Positions 12,401 through 23,254 are shown, counted from the first letter of the stretch. The stretch is DNA of 64,000 nucleotides from Polytrichum commune (GCA_950295325.1 OX485805.1:44664758-44728757), one strand, 5' to 3'. Program-made: numbers and translations. The notes: generated by a model from the letters alone, not told the origin.

Positions 12401-14113
12401 TCGATCGACCCAAACTAGGCTCTGTGTTGGTTTGGGTCGATCGACCCAAACTAGGCTCTTTGTTGGTTTGGGTCGATCGACCCAAACTAGTCTCTTTGTT
12501 GGTTTGGGTCGATCGACCCAAACTAGGCTCTTTGTTGGTTTGGGTCGATCGACCCAAACTACACATTGTACTTGGTCTTGTTTATGTCCCTCGCCTAATT
12601 CTAATGTCTATATAACTTGGATTGTGTAGATGTCGGGGCTGAGTATATACTCCTACATAGAGGATGGCGATCTGCCATTTTACAGGACGCAGAGATCGTT
12701 GGCGAAGAAGATGGACATCCTCGATTGGATCCCGGGTAGCTACGTCGACGAGGTTGTTCAGGGGGGCGAAAACCCTCTTGATAGGGTGAGGCGCATCAAC
12801 CCGGAGGAAATGGCCATGAGGGCACAACCCAAGAACCCGAACCTCTTGTCGGGTTGCATCCGGGCAATCCGTCCCGCACAGAAGGTGGCGATGTCGAGGA
12901 GGAGGAGGAAGAAGAGGAGCACGAGGAGGCGGAGAAGGAAGGCGACGTGGAGGAAGGGGCAACGGGCTTCACGCAAGAATCCGAAGCCCCTCAACGGAAG
13001 AAGGCGATGCGGGCGGCAACCCCGCAGAGTAAGCTCGTGCCCGTCCTGACGGTGGACGATGCACGGGACATGTACTCCAGGGACGCGACCGCCACGTTCA
13101 GGGAGAGGAGGAAGATGAAGGGGAAGAAGCTGTATGGCGACTACTCCGTGGAGGAGACCATTGCCATAAGTAGTGAGGACGACGATGACATTGAGCTCGC
13201 CAAACGGCTAAGATCAGATCCCCCGTCCCCGACAGCGTTCGCTGGCATGGTTAGGGTGAAGCCCGAGGTCCTGACTGTGGAGGAGGCGAATGAGAAGATG
13301 AGGAGGGACGAGGAGCAGCGAGTCCGCCTGCAGAAGGCTGCCGCGGAAGAACCCTCAATGCGGAACGAGGTAGCAGAGCTAAGGGCTCTCCTGTTGGAGC
13401 AGGAACGACAGAGGGCGATGGCCCAACCTCCGTCCCACGCCGAATTGATATCACAAGTGATACAAGGAATGTGGGCGCAAGGTTTGGTGGTGGCTCCTTC
13501 CAGCTCCTTCCCGCACTTGCCCCCCGGCTTCCATCCGCAGAGCATCCCTCAGCAGCCTGTGCCGCAATCGTCTTTCAGCTTCCAGCATTTGATGCGGCCC
13601 CACCAAGTTCCGTACGCGCCGGTCCAGCAAGTGGATGACCCCAACATCTGGCGCGTCTCTGGAGCCTCCTCCCCTTTGGGCCCTCCACCACTTCGGCCCC
13701 CGATAGTCATGGCGCCCCCTCACCAATCGGACGACCCCAGGATGTTTGGGTCGACCGACCCAAACCCACCATCCACTGGAGTGTCCGAAGGGCCCTCTCC
13801 AGATGCAGGACAGTTTGGGTCGCCCGACCCAAACCCCGTTGCAGCGCAGTCCTCCCTTGACCAACATGGGTGTCAACTAGACACGGCCATGCTAGATGTT
13901 GAAGGCTTGCAAGGGCCTGGTGATACCTCTACTCCTAACCAAATCGATGAACCCATGCATGATGCAAATGCGGAGATTGGTTTAGGACAAGGGCCTGATG
14001 CCGATCGTTTGCAGGAGAAGGTTCCTGACGTCGTCGGAGAAGGCGGTGGCGAGAGAGGCGGGGCAGCGGGGACGGTGGAGGCTTCCACATCGTCGAGACA
14101 TGACCAGGGCGAT
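9496..14113 (+). CDS. ParB/Srx-like GQH protein with acidic and coiled-coil region, gene 1 of copy 1 (5' part)
   Basis: Coding exons are 9496-10821, 11034-12365 and 12630-14113, all phase 0, with donors GAG|GTGAGT, ATG|GTAAGC and GAT|GTAATA. Exon 1 ends with a ParB/sulfiredoxin-like segment whose signature IDGQHSVEAS has its Gly-Gln-His at residues 348-350. This resembles the G-x-(H/R)R motif of ParB CTPase/nuclease folds; fold and function are inferred. Exon 2 (444 codons) is a domain I do not recognise. It is shared by all three copies and ends in FGGSKPIYAAM. Exon 3 has a Glu-rich run, an RVKPE..TVEEAN coiled coil and a Pro-rich tail with two palindromes inside the coding sequence. The frame changes once between 12785 and 12900 (loss of one base relative to a continuous frame), so the copy may be damaged, or a small splice is missed. 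Type-1 palindromes fill introns 1, 2 and 3. Confidence 0.72.
10831..10943. repeat. Three type-1 palindromes in intron 1 of gene 1 copy 1
   Basis: Sites lie at 10831-10852 (one arm imperfect), 10877-10898 and 10922-10943, separated by 'tcctgatgcagc..gtttatttag' linkers. They sit inside the 212-bp intron at 10822-11033. Copies 2 and 3 have their own palindrome type in the same intron. Confidence 0.95.
12394..12559. repeat. Five type-1 palindromes in intron 2 of gene 1 copy 1
   Basis: Five perfect palindromes, all with AT at the centre, are spaced 36 bp apart with 'taggctctttgttg' linkers. They lie in the intron at 12366-12629. The regular period and identical linkers indicate recent tandem amplification. 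Confidence 0.96.
13744..13834 (+). repeat. Two type-1 palindromes inside coding exon 3 of gene 1 copy 1
   Basis: Sites are at 13744-13765 and 13813-13834. In the coding frame they translate to FGSTDPNP and FGSPDPNP, inside a Pro-rich linker. Copies 2 and 3 carry their own palindrome in the corresponding exon, at 18648-18669 and 46064-46085. Confidence 0.9.
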
Positions 14114-14610
14114 GTAATACACTGAGCCCTCCCCAGTTTGGGTCGACCGACCCAAACTTCCTGGGTCATTGTCTTGTTGGCGTGGTCGTGTCCCCCTTGC
14201 TAGGAGGAAATGCACACCCCCTGCCCCCCATGCTCTACACTTGCTCCCCCTCCCCCCAACGTGCCCCCCCGCGATCCCCTTCGTTTCACCTGCACTCGAC
14301 TATGCTCGACCTTGGCGGCGCGCAACCAATTTTGTAGATGTAGAATTAGGATAGTGTGAATGCCCTCGTTCACCGCGGTCCCCCCCCCCCCCCCCCAATC
14401 AAATTGTACATAGAGATTTGTAAAAATAAAATTATTATTTTTGGCGCCCATATGTTTGCATCCGTGTCCCAATGTATGTTGTTTGCCTTGTATGTTTTTG
14501 TTGCCACCAATGGTCCAATTCTTCTTGTGTTTGCACAAAATTTCCGTTCTGCTTGAGATGGACATAGCATAACATAGTCCTCGTCCGCCTTCTCTCGCTC
14601 GTCGCCGCAG
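14114..14610 (+). other. Predicted intron 3 of gene 1 copy 1, one type-1 palindrome, poly-C tract
   Basis: Donor GAT|GTAATACAC resembles the copy-3 donor ATG|GTAATACAT. The acceptor is TCGTCGCCGCAG at 14610. A type-1 palindrome lies at 14136-14157 and a run of C at about 14382-14397. The join is phase 0 on both sides, which supports fusion of the ParB-like and FCP1-like parts in one mRNA. Confidence 0.7.
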
Positions 14611-16329
14611 GGTTCGGAGCATAGCGTCGCGGCTCCCCACCGATCCTCTCCGAGGAGTGTGGAGGACAGCGCGGTGGTCCCCCCGATTTTGCCCTCGCCA
14701 CCTTCGCCTCCCAAGACCCGGTTCCTGGTGCTAGACCTCAACGGGGTCCTTGTCCAGTGCGTGCATTGTCCGAGGGTCCCAACGGTGCCTTTCTGCAAGC
14801 CTGAGGACGCCAACTACGATGGTCCCCCCGCGTACATCAAAAGCAAGCTAGTGTACCTCCGCCCGTGGCTTCGGCGCTTCCTACAGGTCGCCCTATCCAA
14901 ATGGTGGGTGATCGTGTGGAGCTCCATGAAGTCCGAGAACACCCAGGCCGTCGTGGAGTTCATCTTCAAGGGACTCCAACCCCCGTGCTTGGTCCTAGGA
15001 CAGGACTCTTGTAGAACGTTATACACCCCCGAGGGCAGGGTTGTGAAAAAGCCCAACAACCCCGCCGTAAACCAATTTCTTAAGGTCTTGAAGCCAGTCG
15101 TATGGGACCAGCGTCCGACCATGGTCGGCTGTCCCTACGACGTTCGCCCCACCCGTGACAACACGTTGATGGTGGACGACATCGCTTCCAAAAACATTTT
15201 GAACCCGACCTCCAACTTCATAGTTTGCCCCACGTGGACGGTCGAGAAGGTCCGAGACCGCTTTTTGTTAGACCTACTTAAGTACATTCAAACGCTCGTG
15301 GGGAGCGGACTACCCGTGCCCCGGTTCCTTAGTTGTAATCCGATAGGCGAAAGATACATGGATCCGAAGGACTATATGTACAGAGAGTTGTACGCTCACG
15401 CGAAATATAATAAACTCATTTGAGATACTACATGGTGTGCCATTGTGTGTGATATATTATGCCTCAATTGTATATCGATTTTCACATGCTCCCCCCTCCC
15501 CCCCTCCCCTTGGGTTTTGTTTTGTTTCCTTTTTTGCGCCAGCGTTTGGAGCCCTCGATTGAGATCGTCAACGAATCAAACTTGGGGAGCTTCTTCTACG
15601 AGACCGTCTACGATGCCGCGTCCACCATCGACTACTCCAAGGAGCCTATCGACGCCGGCGTCGTCGATAGCCCCCCACCCAAGCAAATCTTCCGGCCATC
15701 TCCGTCCCCGTCGCCGCTCAAGGGCATAAATCGCAAATGCGTCCGGACGTCCCCCTCTCGGCCCGGCGGCTGCGGATGGACGCTCGGCCCACGAAGAGTG
15801 GCACCCTTCCTATCCCTTTGCGGGATGCCTTGCCCCTCCTCGCCAACTCCGACGGGAACGCCCCCGGTGACAAGGTGAACCCCCCCCCCCCTCAAAAAAA
15901 ACATGGTTAACCACGCATTACAATCATCCCGCACTTAAAAAATGAACGTGTGACACGTTTGGGTCTTCCTCCCTTAACTAACACGTGTGTTCTTGCATTC
16001 ACGCGTTGCAGGTTGCTCCCGCCCGTAAACCTATGCGGGATGATCCGTCCGTCGAGTTGGAGCGTTTCTACTCCATGACCAGAAATGCAAGACAGTCCAC
16101 TTCATCGTATTCAAATTCTTCGTCGTATAATTCGGGCGGCCGACGGAATCCAAAATGTGTTATTGTTGGCTGTCACCCCAAGAATGGCTATAGTCGCGGG
16201 GCGGAGATTTTCAGGAATGTTGAAGCAATGCGAGCAAAAGAAGCCGCAGCAAAAGAAAAAGAGGCAAAAGAAAAAAAAGCAAAAGAAAATGAAGCAAAAG
16301 AAAAAGAGGTAGTCTCCGAGGCTAGATAG
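14611..16329 (+). CDS. FCP1/NIF-like HAD domain and charged tail, gene 1 of copy 1 (3' part)
   Basis: Exons are about 14611-15420, 15543-15874 and 16012-16329. The first carries an FCP1/NIF-like fold: motif I VLDLNGVLV (Asp at 14734), IVWSSM, a CLVLGQDSC segment and LMVDD near 15172. The canonical FCP1 motif is D-x-D-x-[TV]. Here the second Asp is Asn, as in copies 2 and 3, so ordinary phosphatase activity is doubtful. The second exon (RLEPSIEIVNES...) needs a one-base frame change near 15720 before it runs into LANSDGNAPGDK and joins the last exon. The last exon ends in a Lys/Glu/Ala repeat (AKEKEAKEKK) typical of a charged helix, with the stop at 16329. The donor after the first exon is not resolved. 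The fusion with the upstream exons is predicted from matching phases and was not observed. Confidence 0.65.
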
Positions 16330-16865
16330 GCCATAGTAGGCGTAGGGTTGTGGGCCATAGGCAAGAACATTTTGGGTCGCACTATCCAATGGATGTGTGG
16401 TGTTAGCATGCTATGCATTTTACATGCCACACTTTGTATGTTTTTTTTGCAATAATATAAGTGTCACATGATTTCCCCTTCCATATGGTCTAAGGTTTGG
16501 ATTGCCCTACCTAAACCATCACAAATATGAGTTTGGAATATTTTGTATGTTATATTATATTGGTTCACATATTTCCCCTTCAATATGATCTATGGTTTGG
16601 ATTGCCCTACCTAAACCATATTCATACAAGTTTTTGTGCGATAATATGAATGTTTTAAGATTTCCCCTTCAACTTGGCCTAAGGTTTGGATTGCCCACCC
16701 TAAACAATCCCAAATATGAGTTATTAATGGGGTTCTTGTTCTAAACACCCGCTTCAAAGTGTTCGCATCTTACAACTTTCTCCAATATGTGTTCCATTTA
16801 TCCTTGTTCTTATTTTTGTGAATGTCTCAAAATGCCCAAAAAGTCTCAATTTAACGAATATAGTG
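16330..16865. other. Tail-to-tail junction between copies 1 and 2, with ~93-bp tandem repeat
   Basis: Gene 1 of copy 1 (+) and gene 1 of copy 2 (-) converge here. At 16465-16730 a unit is present three times, diverged: 'atttccccttc.a.atggtcta.ggtttggattgccctacctaaacca'. No clear terminal inverted repeat or target duplication is visible, so the exact element ends remain unknown. Confidence 0.7.
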
Positions 16866-17591
16866 TTATACATTATCGCGGGGGCTAAGTGCCGCATTGC
16901 CGATGGGATTGGACCTAACAAAAAATGGGATGCTACCGGCGTGGAGCACGAGCCTTCTAAGGTAGGGGGCTAGCCTATCGACCAAAAATGTGTCTTGCCT
17001 ATCGCTAGTCCAAGTGTCCGGGAAGATGACGTTTCTTGGGGAGTTCAAGACGCTCTTGGTGGGGCTGTCGTCGATGAGGACGGTGTTCTCTGGAGTCGGC
17101 CACCACCCGTGCGGCGTCCCTTGCAGACGGGGGACGCCTCGCCAGAGTCTGGAGCGGAGGACCTTGAGGAACTGTTGTCCTCCGCCCCGACTGCCAAACT
17201 TGGGCACCGGTTGACTTTTCTCGTCGAGCAGCTCGTCGCAGTCCTCTTGGCCGAGGACGAGGCAAGGGCTCAGAAGATCACGGAACAAGAAGTGGATGAT
17301 GGGCTCCGTGTTCTCCATGACCATGGAGCTCCACACAATGACGTGAGCGAACTCGACCACCTCGCGAAGGAAGTCACGCAAGCCGGGACGGGCACGGACA
17401 GCCTTGCGGTTAATGAGGGTGTCGAGCTCGCCGTCGTAGTCCCTTTCGTCGGGGTGACGGAAGGGACGCGTGGGGACCCTTGGGATGTGTTGGGTGTAAC
17501 ACAACACCCCGTTGAGGTCAAAAACGAGGAACGGTTTGTTCCGGGTTCGAGGTCCACTGGTCGAGGGGTTGCGACCAATCTCCGGGGGGTC
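16866..17591 (-). CDS. FCP1/NIF-like HAD domain, gene 1 of copy 2 (3' part)
   Basis: The exon begins after the acceptor TTCATCACAG at 17591. It reads through FLVFDLNGVL (motif I with D-x-N-G), VIVWSSM, CLVLGQEDC and VLIDDSPTKSVLN, and reaches a stop at 16866. A GTATAAC donor lies just before that stop. It aligns along its length with the copy-1 and copy-3 domains, so this is the same gene part. No internal stop is seen in this exon, unlike the upstream exons of the same copy. No further 3' exon is recognisable before the junction with copy 1. Catalysis is uncertain because of the Asn replacement. Confidence 0.65.
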   Translation of the reverse strand, partial: DPPEIGRNPSTSGPRTRNKPFLVFDLNGVLCYTQHIPRVPTRPFRHPDERDYDGELDTLINRKAVRARPGLRDFLREVVEFAHVIVWSSMVMENTEPIIHFLFRDLLSPCLVLGQEDCDELLDEKSQPVPKFGSRGGGQQFLKVLRSRLWRGVPRLQGTPHGWWPTPENTVLIDDSPTKSVLNSPRNVIFPDTWTSDRQDTFLVDRLAPYLRRLVLHAGSIPFFVRSNPIGNAALSPRDNV

Positions 17592-17719
17592 CTGTGATGA
17601 ACAACTCGACTAGTTTAATTCTATGATCCAATAATGAAATTTTGCGTAGAAAATGAAGACGCTGCATTATGGGAAAAGAGGAGGAAGTAAGGAGGGTGCA
17701 AGGCAAATGTGCACAAGGG

Positions 17720-18290
17720 CACAATTGCGAACGACCGTTTGTGAATGAAGGCTTTAGGGCGGTGCGCATCATTTACGAACGCTCGTTCGTGAGCGCGGCT
17801 ACACGTACATTTACGAGCGGTCGTTCATGAATGAGGTGGACAGTGGGTCGTACCCTTTCACGAACGACCGCTCGCGAATGAGGTGGGTATGCAAGAATGA
17901 ACATAATCTCATCAACATATACAATATACGAGAAGGGGTCGAGGGCAGAGAATTTGAAGCAACGCGATGCAGATAACATAGGCTCATATATTAATCCGTT
18001 GAATATTTACATTTCTCACGTGATAGTCTATCACATTTTCCTAAGGCAAAATGATGCCGTGTCCTACAAAACTGTTCGGCCCTAAGGGGGACCGCTGAAG
18101 AGGGCTCTCGCAAGGCCACTGGATGTCGATGAAGAGAAAAACATCGCGATGTTAGAGAGGTTACGAACGCGCGTTCATAAAAAAATGGTATTCTCAGAGG
18201 AGAGTTACCTCGTCATCGGGGGGAGGGGCAGCGGCGCTGGACCGAGCAGCAGGTCCCTCCTCAACGATTAACGAACGCGCGTTCGTAACC
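17720..18290. repeat. Type-2 palindromes (arm TTTACGAACG) in the intron before the FCP1-like exon of copy 2
   Basis: Complete and degenerate copies occur near 17727, 17772, 17811, 17857, 18163 and 18268-18289. Several have mismatched arms, such as 'cgaacgctcgttcgtga', so this is an older set than the perfect ones at 22.5-23.2 kb. The 3' half of this segment is homologous to the remnant at 26960-27312 plus 38095-38200. Confidence 0.85.
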
Positions 18291-18647
18291 TCCGGCCACA
18301 GCTGTAGCCGCCTCTGTCTCCATGGCCTCTGCCTCACGCTCCGGTTGAGACGCCTGTGTCGCCTGGATGCGCAGCGCGTCTTCTTCCTCGGCGCCTAGGT
18401 CGAGCGCGTCCATCCTGACATCCTCCATCCACGCCGCATGGGTTTCTTCCACGTCCATCCCATGCACCCCTGGTGCATCATTGGGGCTCCCCTGCGTGTC
18501 CTCCACAATGACCATGTCAGTGTGTCGCGCAGAATCATCGCCATGTCTGTCTACTACCCTGGGGATGACGGTGAAAGACGACGCATCGGTGTATGAGGGC
18601 AATCCTACCCTTGAAGGGGGAGGGGTGAGGACTGGAGGACCTGAAGA

Positions 18648-18669
18648 TTTACGAACACGCGTTCGTAAA
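18648..18669 (-). repeat. Type-2 palindrome inside coding exon 3 of gene 1 copy 2
   Basis: A near-perfect site with one arm base changed (ACGAACACGCGTTCGT) reads as LRTRVRKS in the reverse frame. It falls in the variable linker of exon 3, where copy 1 carries its own two sites. Confidence 0.85.
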
Positions 18670-19671
18670 TCCTCGTCCTCCTGGATGGCCGCCGCCACAG
18701 CATCGTGGGAGGTGGTCGAGGGAACCTCTGGGGGCGGAGGAGTGCCAACAGGCGTAGGGTGGGGCGCCTGCTGGCGGGAAGGCCCTCCGGTGAACATGCC
18801 CAGTGGAGGGGATTGGGAGGGGTATCCTCCAAGGAAGGGGTAGGCCGCCTTGGGGGGCGTCGCGAAGCTCTGCATACGCTGGAGCATGGCGAGGATGGCG
18901 TCCGTCTTCTCGTTGGACTGCCTCAGCTCCTCCTGAATTTCGAACATTTTCTTGGCATTCTCCTCTGCCGCCTTCGCCATGTCCTCCTTCATCTTTTGCT
19001 CGAGCTTGGCGTTAAGCTCGGCGACGGACAACGCCTCCTCTTTGACCCTCTTGTTTTGTCAAAGTCTACTTCCAGCTCGACCACGATCTCCATGTCGCCC
19101 TCGTCATCATTGGAGACCTCGATGATTGCCCCCGGAGGCAGCTCCACGTAGGGGGTCTTCTTCATCCTCCGCCTCGTGTTGCGGTAGTGGTCCAACGTCG
19201 GTCGGGACCGTTGGTCCAGAAGGTCAAGGTTCTCCATCTTGGGAACCACGACCGGCCTGGGCGACACGGATGTCGAGCATCCCCCGGGAGTGCCGAATAC
19301 CTCCGCTCCAGACGTTCTCGCGGGGAGGACATCTTGGGTTGTCCCCGCCGACGACCCCGTGTATCCACCCGGAGTCCCCTGCACGTCGGATGGATTTCCC
19401 GACGGCGCCAAAATGCGTAGAGGAGTGACGTCCAAGGATCGGAGGATCGCCTCGACGTTGTAGGAGGGCGCGGGCTCGTCATCGTCCGTCTCCATGGCGG
19501 GCATGCCTTCGTCGACGGGCATGTTGATGTCCGTCCTTGGGAGGGACATGTCCTCCAGGTCCATCGTGGAGGCCTTCGCCCTGTGCACCTGGAAGTACTC
19601 CTCGTCGATGGCGTCAATGAAGATGTTGATGACCAGCCCCAACATCTGAGATCCAGGCAAATACGTTAGAA

Positions 19672-19772
19672 TATACGAACGTGCGTTCGTAAACATCAAC
19701 AACGAGAAACAATGCAAGTTTTAATGAAACCTAAACAAGTTGAGGTGAACTTTACGAACGAGCGTTCGTAAA
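19672..19772. repeat. Two type-2 palindromes in intron 2 of gene 1 copy 2
   Basis: Sites lie at 19672-19693 and 19751-19772 in the intron 19646-19791. Intron 2 of copy 1 holds five type-1 palindromes and that of copy 3 holds one type-3 palindrome. Confidence 0.93.
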
Positions 19773-21150
19773 TATTAGTTGGAGAGCTTACCATTGCAGC
19801 GTACATGAATTTGCTGCCTCCACAGACGTTGTATACAGTCTCTCCGCTTATTGCCATGCTTTGCAACACGGAGACGTAGAACTCCAACCTGAGTTCCAGC
19901 GTCGGGAAGATAGTGTACAAGGTCTCCTGCAGCAGATCCTTGGGAGGGGGATGGGGGATGCTGTAGATATTCTTGAACGTAGTATTCGCCCTGACAGGGG
20001 CTCGCCCATTCCGAAGCGCGTTGTACGTCAAGAAGACGAGGCTGACCGCCCCCACCTGTTTGTTTCCCCTGGCCTCGTTGATGGCCACGATCCCTTCCGT
20101 CTTGGCGGGCACGTAAATGTTGTAGAAGATGCTGTACTCGAATTTGATCGTCTTCTCGTACAGGTCAACTACAGCAGAGAGCTTCTCCTGCTCGACTATC
20201 CACAGCCAAACGTGAGGCTCCCTCATGTCCAGGGACTTGTGCTCCTTGAACTTGGTCATGAAGGGGTTGTAGAATGGCATGTCCTTCCCCCCCTGCCTCG
20301 ATGCACCCGGGATCCCCCTGAAATCGATCAAGGCAAATGGGCACCCCCGTCGGTCCTCCCTAACCTCGGACCTGCTGATGGTGCCATCCCACTTAGAGAA
20401 AGTTGTTCTCTCTACGGCGGTTGTCACCACACAAAATTTGGCCACTCCCTCGAATGTGGCCAACCTCTTCCGCGCCAAAAACCTTTTGTATTGCTCCACC
20501 TCCTGGGGATCCATCTCGGTTTTCTTTGTCCTCTTGTTCCCCTTCTACTTCAAAATGGAGGCGTGCTCCTTGACAAGGCAACGCATTGAGGCTTCGGAGA
20601 TGTTGTAGTCGACCTTGAACATCTTCCAACTGGCCCAATTAACGTCACTGTCGGCTAAAATGAGTGCGTACTCCGGTATTAGGCCGCTCAACTCCCTCAT
20701 TGCAGCAGTCTTCAGCTTGCGGTGTTCGCACCATTCCTTGATGGAATACGTGCCGGCCTTGTGTCTTGGCCTCTTCAAAAATATCTTCGGTTATGGGATG
20801 GTTCTTCCCACTGTGTTCCCAAGAAGATGCACCGCGCACCTCTGCAACTCGGACTCCGTCAACCCTTGAAGGGACCTAAAGAACTCCCTCAGCAGTGGAG
20901 GGGCCTCCCCGGTCTTTTCTGCGCTATACTTCTCCTCGGTGTCGGGGTTGACAAGATCTCCCGAGCTGTGTGCATCAAAAAACTGGGTCCACAAGTCCCA
21001 AGTGTCCCTGTTGCAGCAAATGAGGCGGAGCTCGCCCTTGAGCTCCAGGACAGACTTGGTTGTTGTGGACTTCATATCGATGGAGGAGAACTTGTCCACC
21101 ATTGCATCGCAAAAAGCCTGAAGAGAAAAACAAAAGTCAGTGATGCACAC

Positions 21151-21227
21151 AATACGAACGCACGTTCGTAAATTTGAATGTAAAAGAACTAGAAATGCGC
21201 CCAACTTTACGAACAAATGTTCGTAAA
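21151..21227. repeat. Two type-2 palindromes in intron 1 of gene 1 copy 2
   Basis: Sites lie at 21151-21172 and 21206-21227 (inner bases changed, 'acgaacaaatgttcgt') within the intron 21118-21232. The changed inner pair is symmetric, so palindromy is kept. Confidence 0.93.
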
Positions 21228-22555
21228 CTCACCTTCCATTGGGGAGATGGGATCTTGGCATTCTCCCTTTCCTTGGGGGGGCACCCGTGGACGACCCAGA
21301 CGTCTCTTACAGCCACTATGTTGGCAGCCCACGACGCCTCGAATGCCTTGATCTTGTTGCCGGAGTTGAGGAAGGTGGAAATCTTCCGCAGCTTGTCCCA
21401 GTCGTCCGACCACACCAGGAACGCCTTCCAGTAGCGCAAATATGCCTTCAGCTCGTGCTGGAAGTTGTTGTCCTTGAGGATAATCTGGGACGCCTCCAAG
21501 CTGTGTTGGCCGTCTATGATCCAGAACTCTCCATTCTGGATCCGTGGCTAGTCCTTCTCCGTCGGACGGGATGTCAGCCCCTTCGGCATGACGCAGACGG
21601 TCTGCCTATCCCACTTTACATTGTTCATGAGATTGTTAATATGCCACCTCACACCACCGCTCTCGCGAGACCGAACCACCCATTTGTTGGGGGACTTCTC
21701 GCACTTGAAGCAGTCCACGTTGAATGTGAAGTGGCGTTCCATGGGCCAGCAATCCTTCGAGTAGTTGTTGAAGTCTCGAAGGATTCTGGTGGCCTTCACA
21801 GCGTATGGGTTCTTGCCCTTTTTCAAGGGGGTAGGCATCAATGGAGGCGAGCTCACCTCCGCGGTATCTGTGACTACCGATTTCTCCATCTCTTCCCTTG
21901 TCCTCTTCGATGGCGTGGAGTGCCTGCTGGGGCCCTCCGTCGCCCTACTCGCGGAAGGGACAGGCCTTGGTGCACTTATTGATCCTCCTGCCCCTGATGT
22001 GGATGGTTTCCTGGGGCTCTTCTTTTTCTTGTTGGCCTTGGTGACCACACTGTTGTACTTCGAGATGTTCAGGGCGAGGGCTGTCAATTTCCTTGCCGTC
22101 CAGTATGGGCTCAAGGCATACTTCGAGAAGAGTGCGTCCAGGTCGAAATGTTTGGCATCTTCCACTACGTTATTGGTGGCGTATTGGTAGGAGAAGGTAT
22201 GTTTTTGGAAATGCAACAAGAGGTTGATATGATCCTTCTTGTTCTTCATGTCAAGAACGACATACTCCCCCTGGGCCTCTATGGACTCTATCTCCCACGT
22301 CTTCATTTGAACCCACTGTTCAGGCTGGTCCACTCTGGTCTCCATCTCATAGGTGAAGCGCATGCAGAAGAGGCCGTCCCCGATCTTCTCTGGCAGTGCC
22401 GTCCACTCCCCCATGAAGTCCTCCTTGGGAACATAGTTGTCGTTGCCGTTATCGTCCAACACCGACTCTGGGAGGCGATCGACCTTCACCGCGAACATTT
22501 CAATGGCGCTTCTGCTTGATCTTGCCATCTACAATAGAATATAAACAATTAGTGA

Positions 22556-23190
22556 TTTTACGAACGAACGTTCGTAAATGACATGCATATCCCACAAACT
22601 GCGCATTGTTAATGCGTCTTTGCAATTGATGTAATTATATTTACGAACGTCCGTTCGTAAATAAGGGGTTGCAAAATAATATAAACTTTTAGTATTGAGT
22701 TTACGAACGAGCGTTCGTAAACGATATGAAGCTCAAAGAGACTACTCGTCATGAATTTATTTGCAATATATTTGGTTATTTTTACGAACGATCGTTCGTA
22801 AAAGATATAGGTTTTCTAGATTTGGTTTTGTTTACAAACGTGCGTTCGTAAGTATGTCCATTTGGTCTATCTTTTCAGACATTTGGTTGATTTAGTTTTC
22901 GTAAGTACATGTGAGTTGTTTTATTGGTGTTTGTAAATTTATATTTGTTCTTTAGTTTTTCGGATAGGTTCATATTAAAGTAAAGGTTCCATCTTAGTGA
23001 TATTTAGAGTATATTTACGAACGTGCGTTCGTAAATATAGAGCATTCCAGAGAACGTGGAGTGCGTATTTACGAACGCACGTTCGTAAATGGAGGTTGGG
23101 TATGCAGTGTATGTCCATTTACGAACGAGCGTTCGTAAATGAAGGTTGGGTATGCAGTGTATGTCCATTTACGAACGAGCGTTCATAAAT
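22556..23190. repeat. Type-2 palindrome array upstream of gene 1 copy 2
   Basis: Nine sites occur between 22557 and 23190. They are mostly perfect, with centre pairs AA, TC, AG, AT, TG, CA and AG. The last two share a 51-bp unit ('ggttgggtatgcagtgtatgtcca'). The array sits upstream of and partly within the predicted 5' leader, matching array 1 in the leader intron of copy 1 and array 3 at 49.87-50.26 kb in copy 3. Confidence 0.95.
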
Positions 23191-23218
23191 GTGATGGTTT
23201 TGGGATCCCCTGTCCGTA

Positions 23219-23254
23219 CATATACGTATTCATATATATATGAATACGTATATG
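23219..23254. repeat. Perfect 36-bp palindrome
   Basis: The half CATATACGTATTCATATA is followed directly by its exact reverse complement with no spacer. It differs from the 22-bp families in sequence and architecture. It lies just after the last type-2 site of the array. Confidence 0.97.

Larger units (their letters stand above)
18261..22528 (-). pseudogene. ParB/Srx-like GQH protein, gene 1 of copy 2, broken
   Basis: Exons are 22528-21233, 21117-19792 and 19645 to about 18290, with introns at the same sites as copies 1 and 3. The start ATG follows an ATTGTAG acceptor, giving MARSSRSA. The motif IDGQHSLEAS is present, but the codon aligned with Trp of copy 1, 12 codons before GQH, is TAG (21550-21548). 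Two further in-frame stops are TAA at 20793-20791 and TAG at 20547-20545. The frame otherwise runs on unchanged across each of them. Exon 3 (acidic, then the coiled coil SVAELNAKLEQ) has a one-base frameshift near 19045. A protein could be made only up to residue 326 unless stops are bypassed. The decay looks recent because flanking sequence and splice sites are intact. Type-2 palindromes lie in both introns and in exon 3. Confidence 0.75.
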
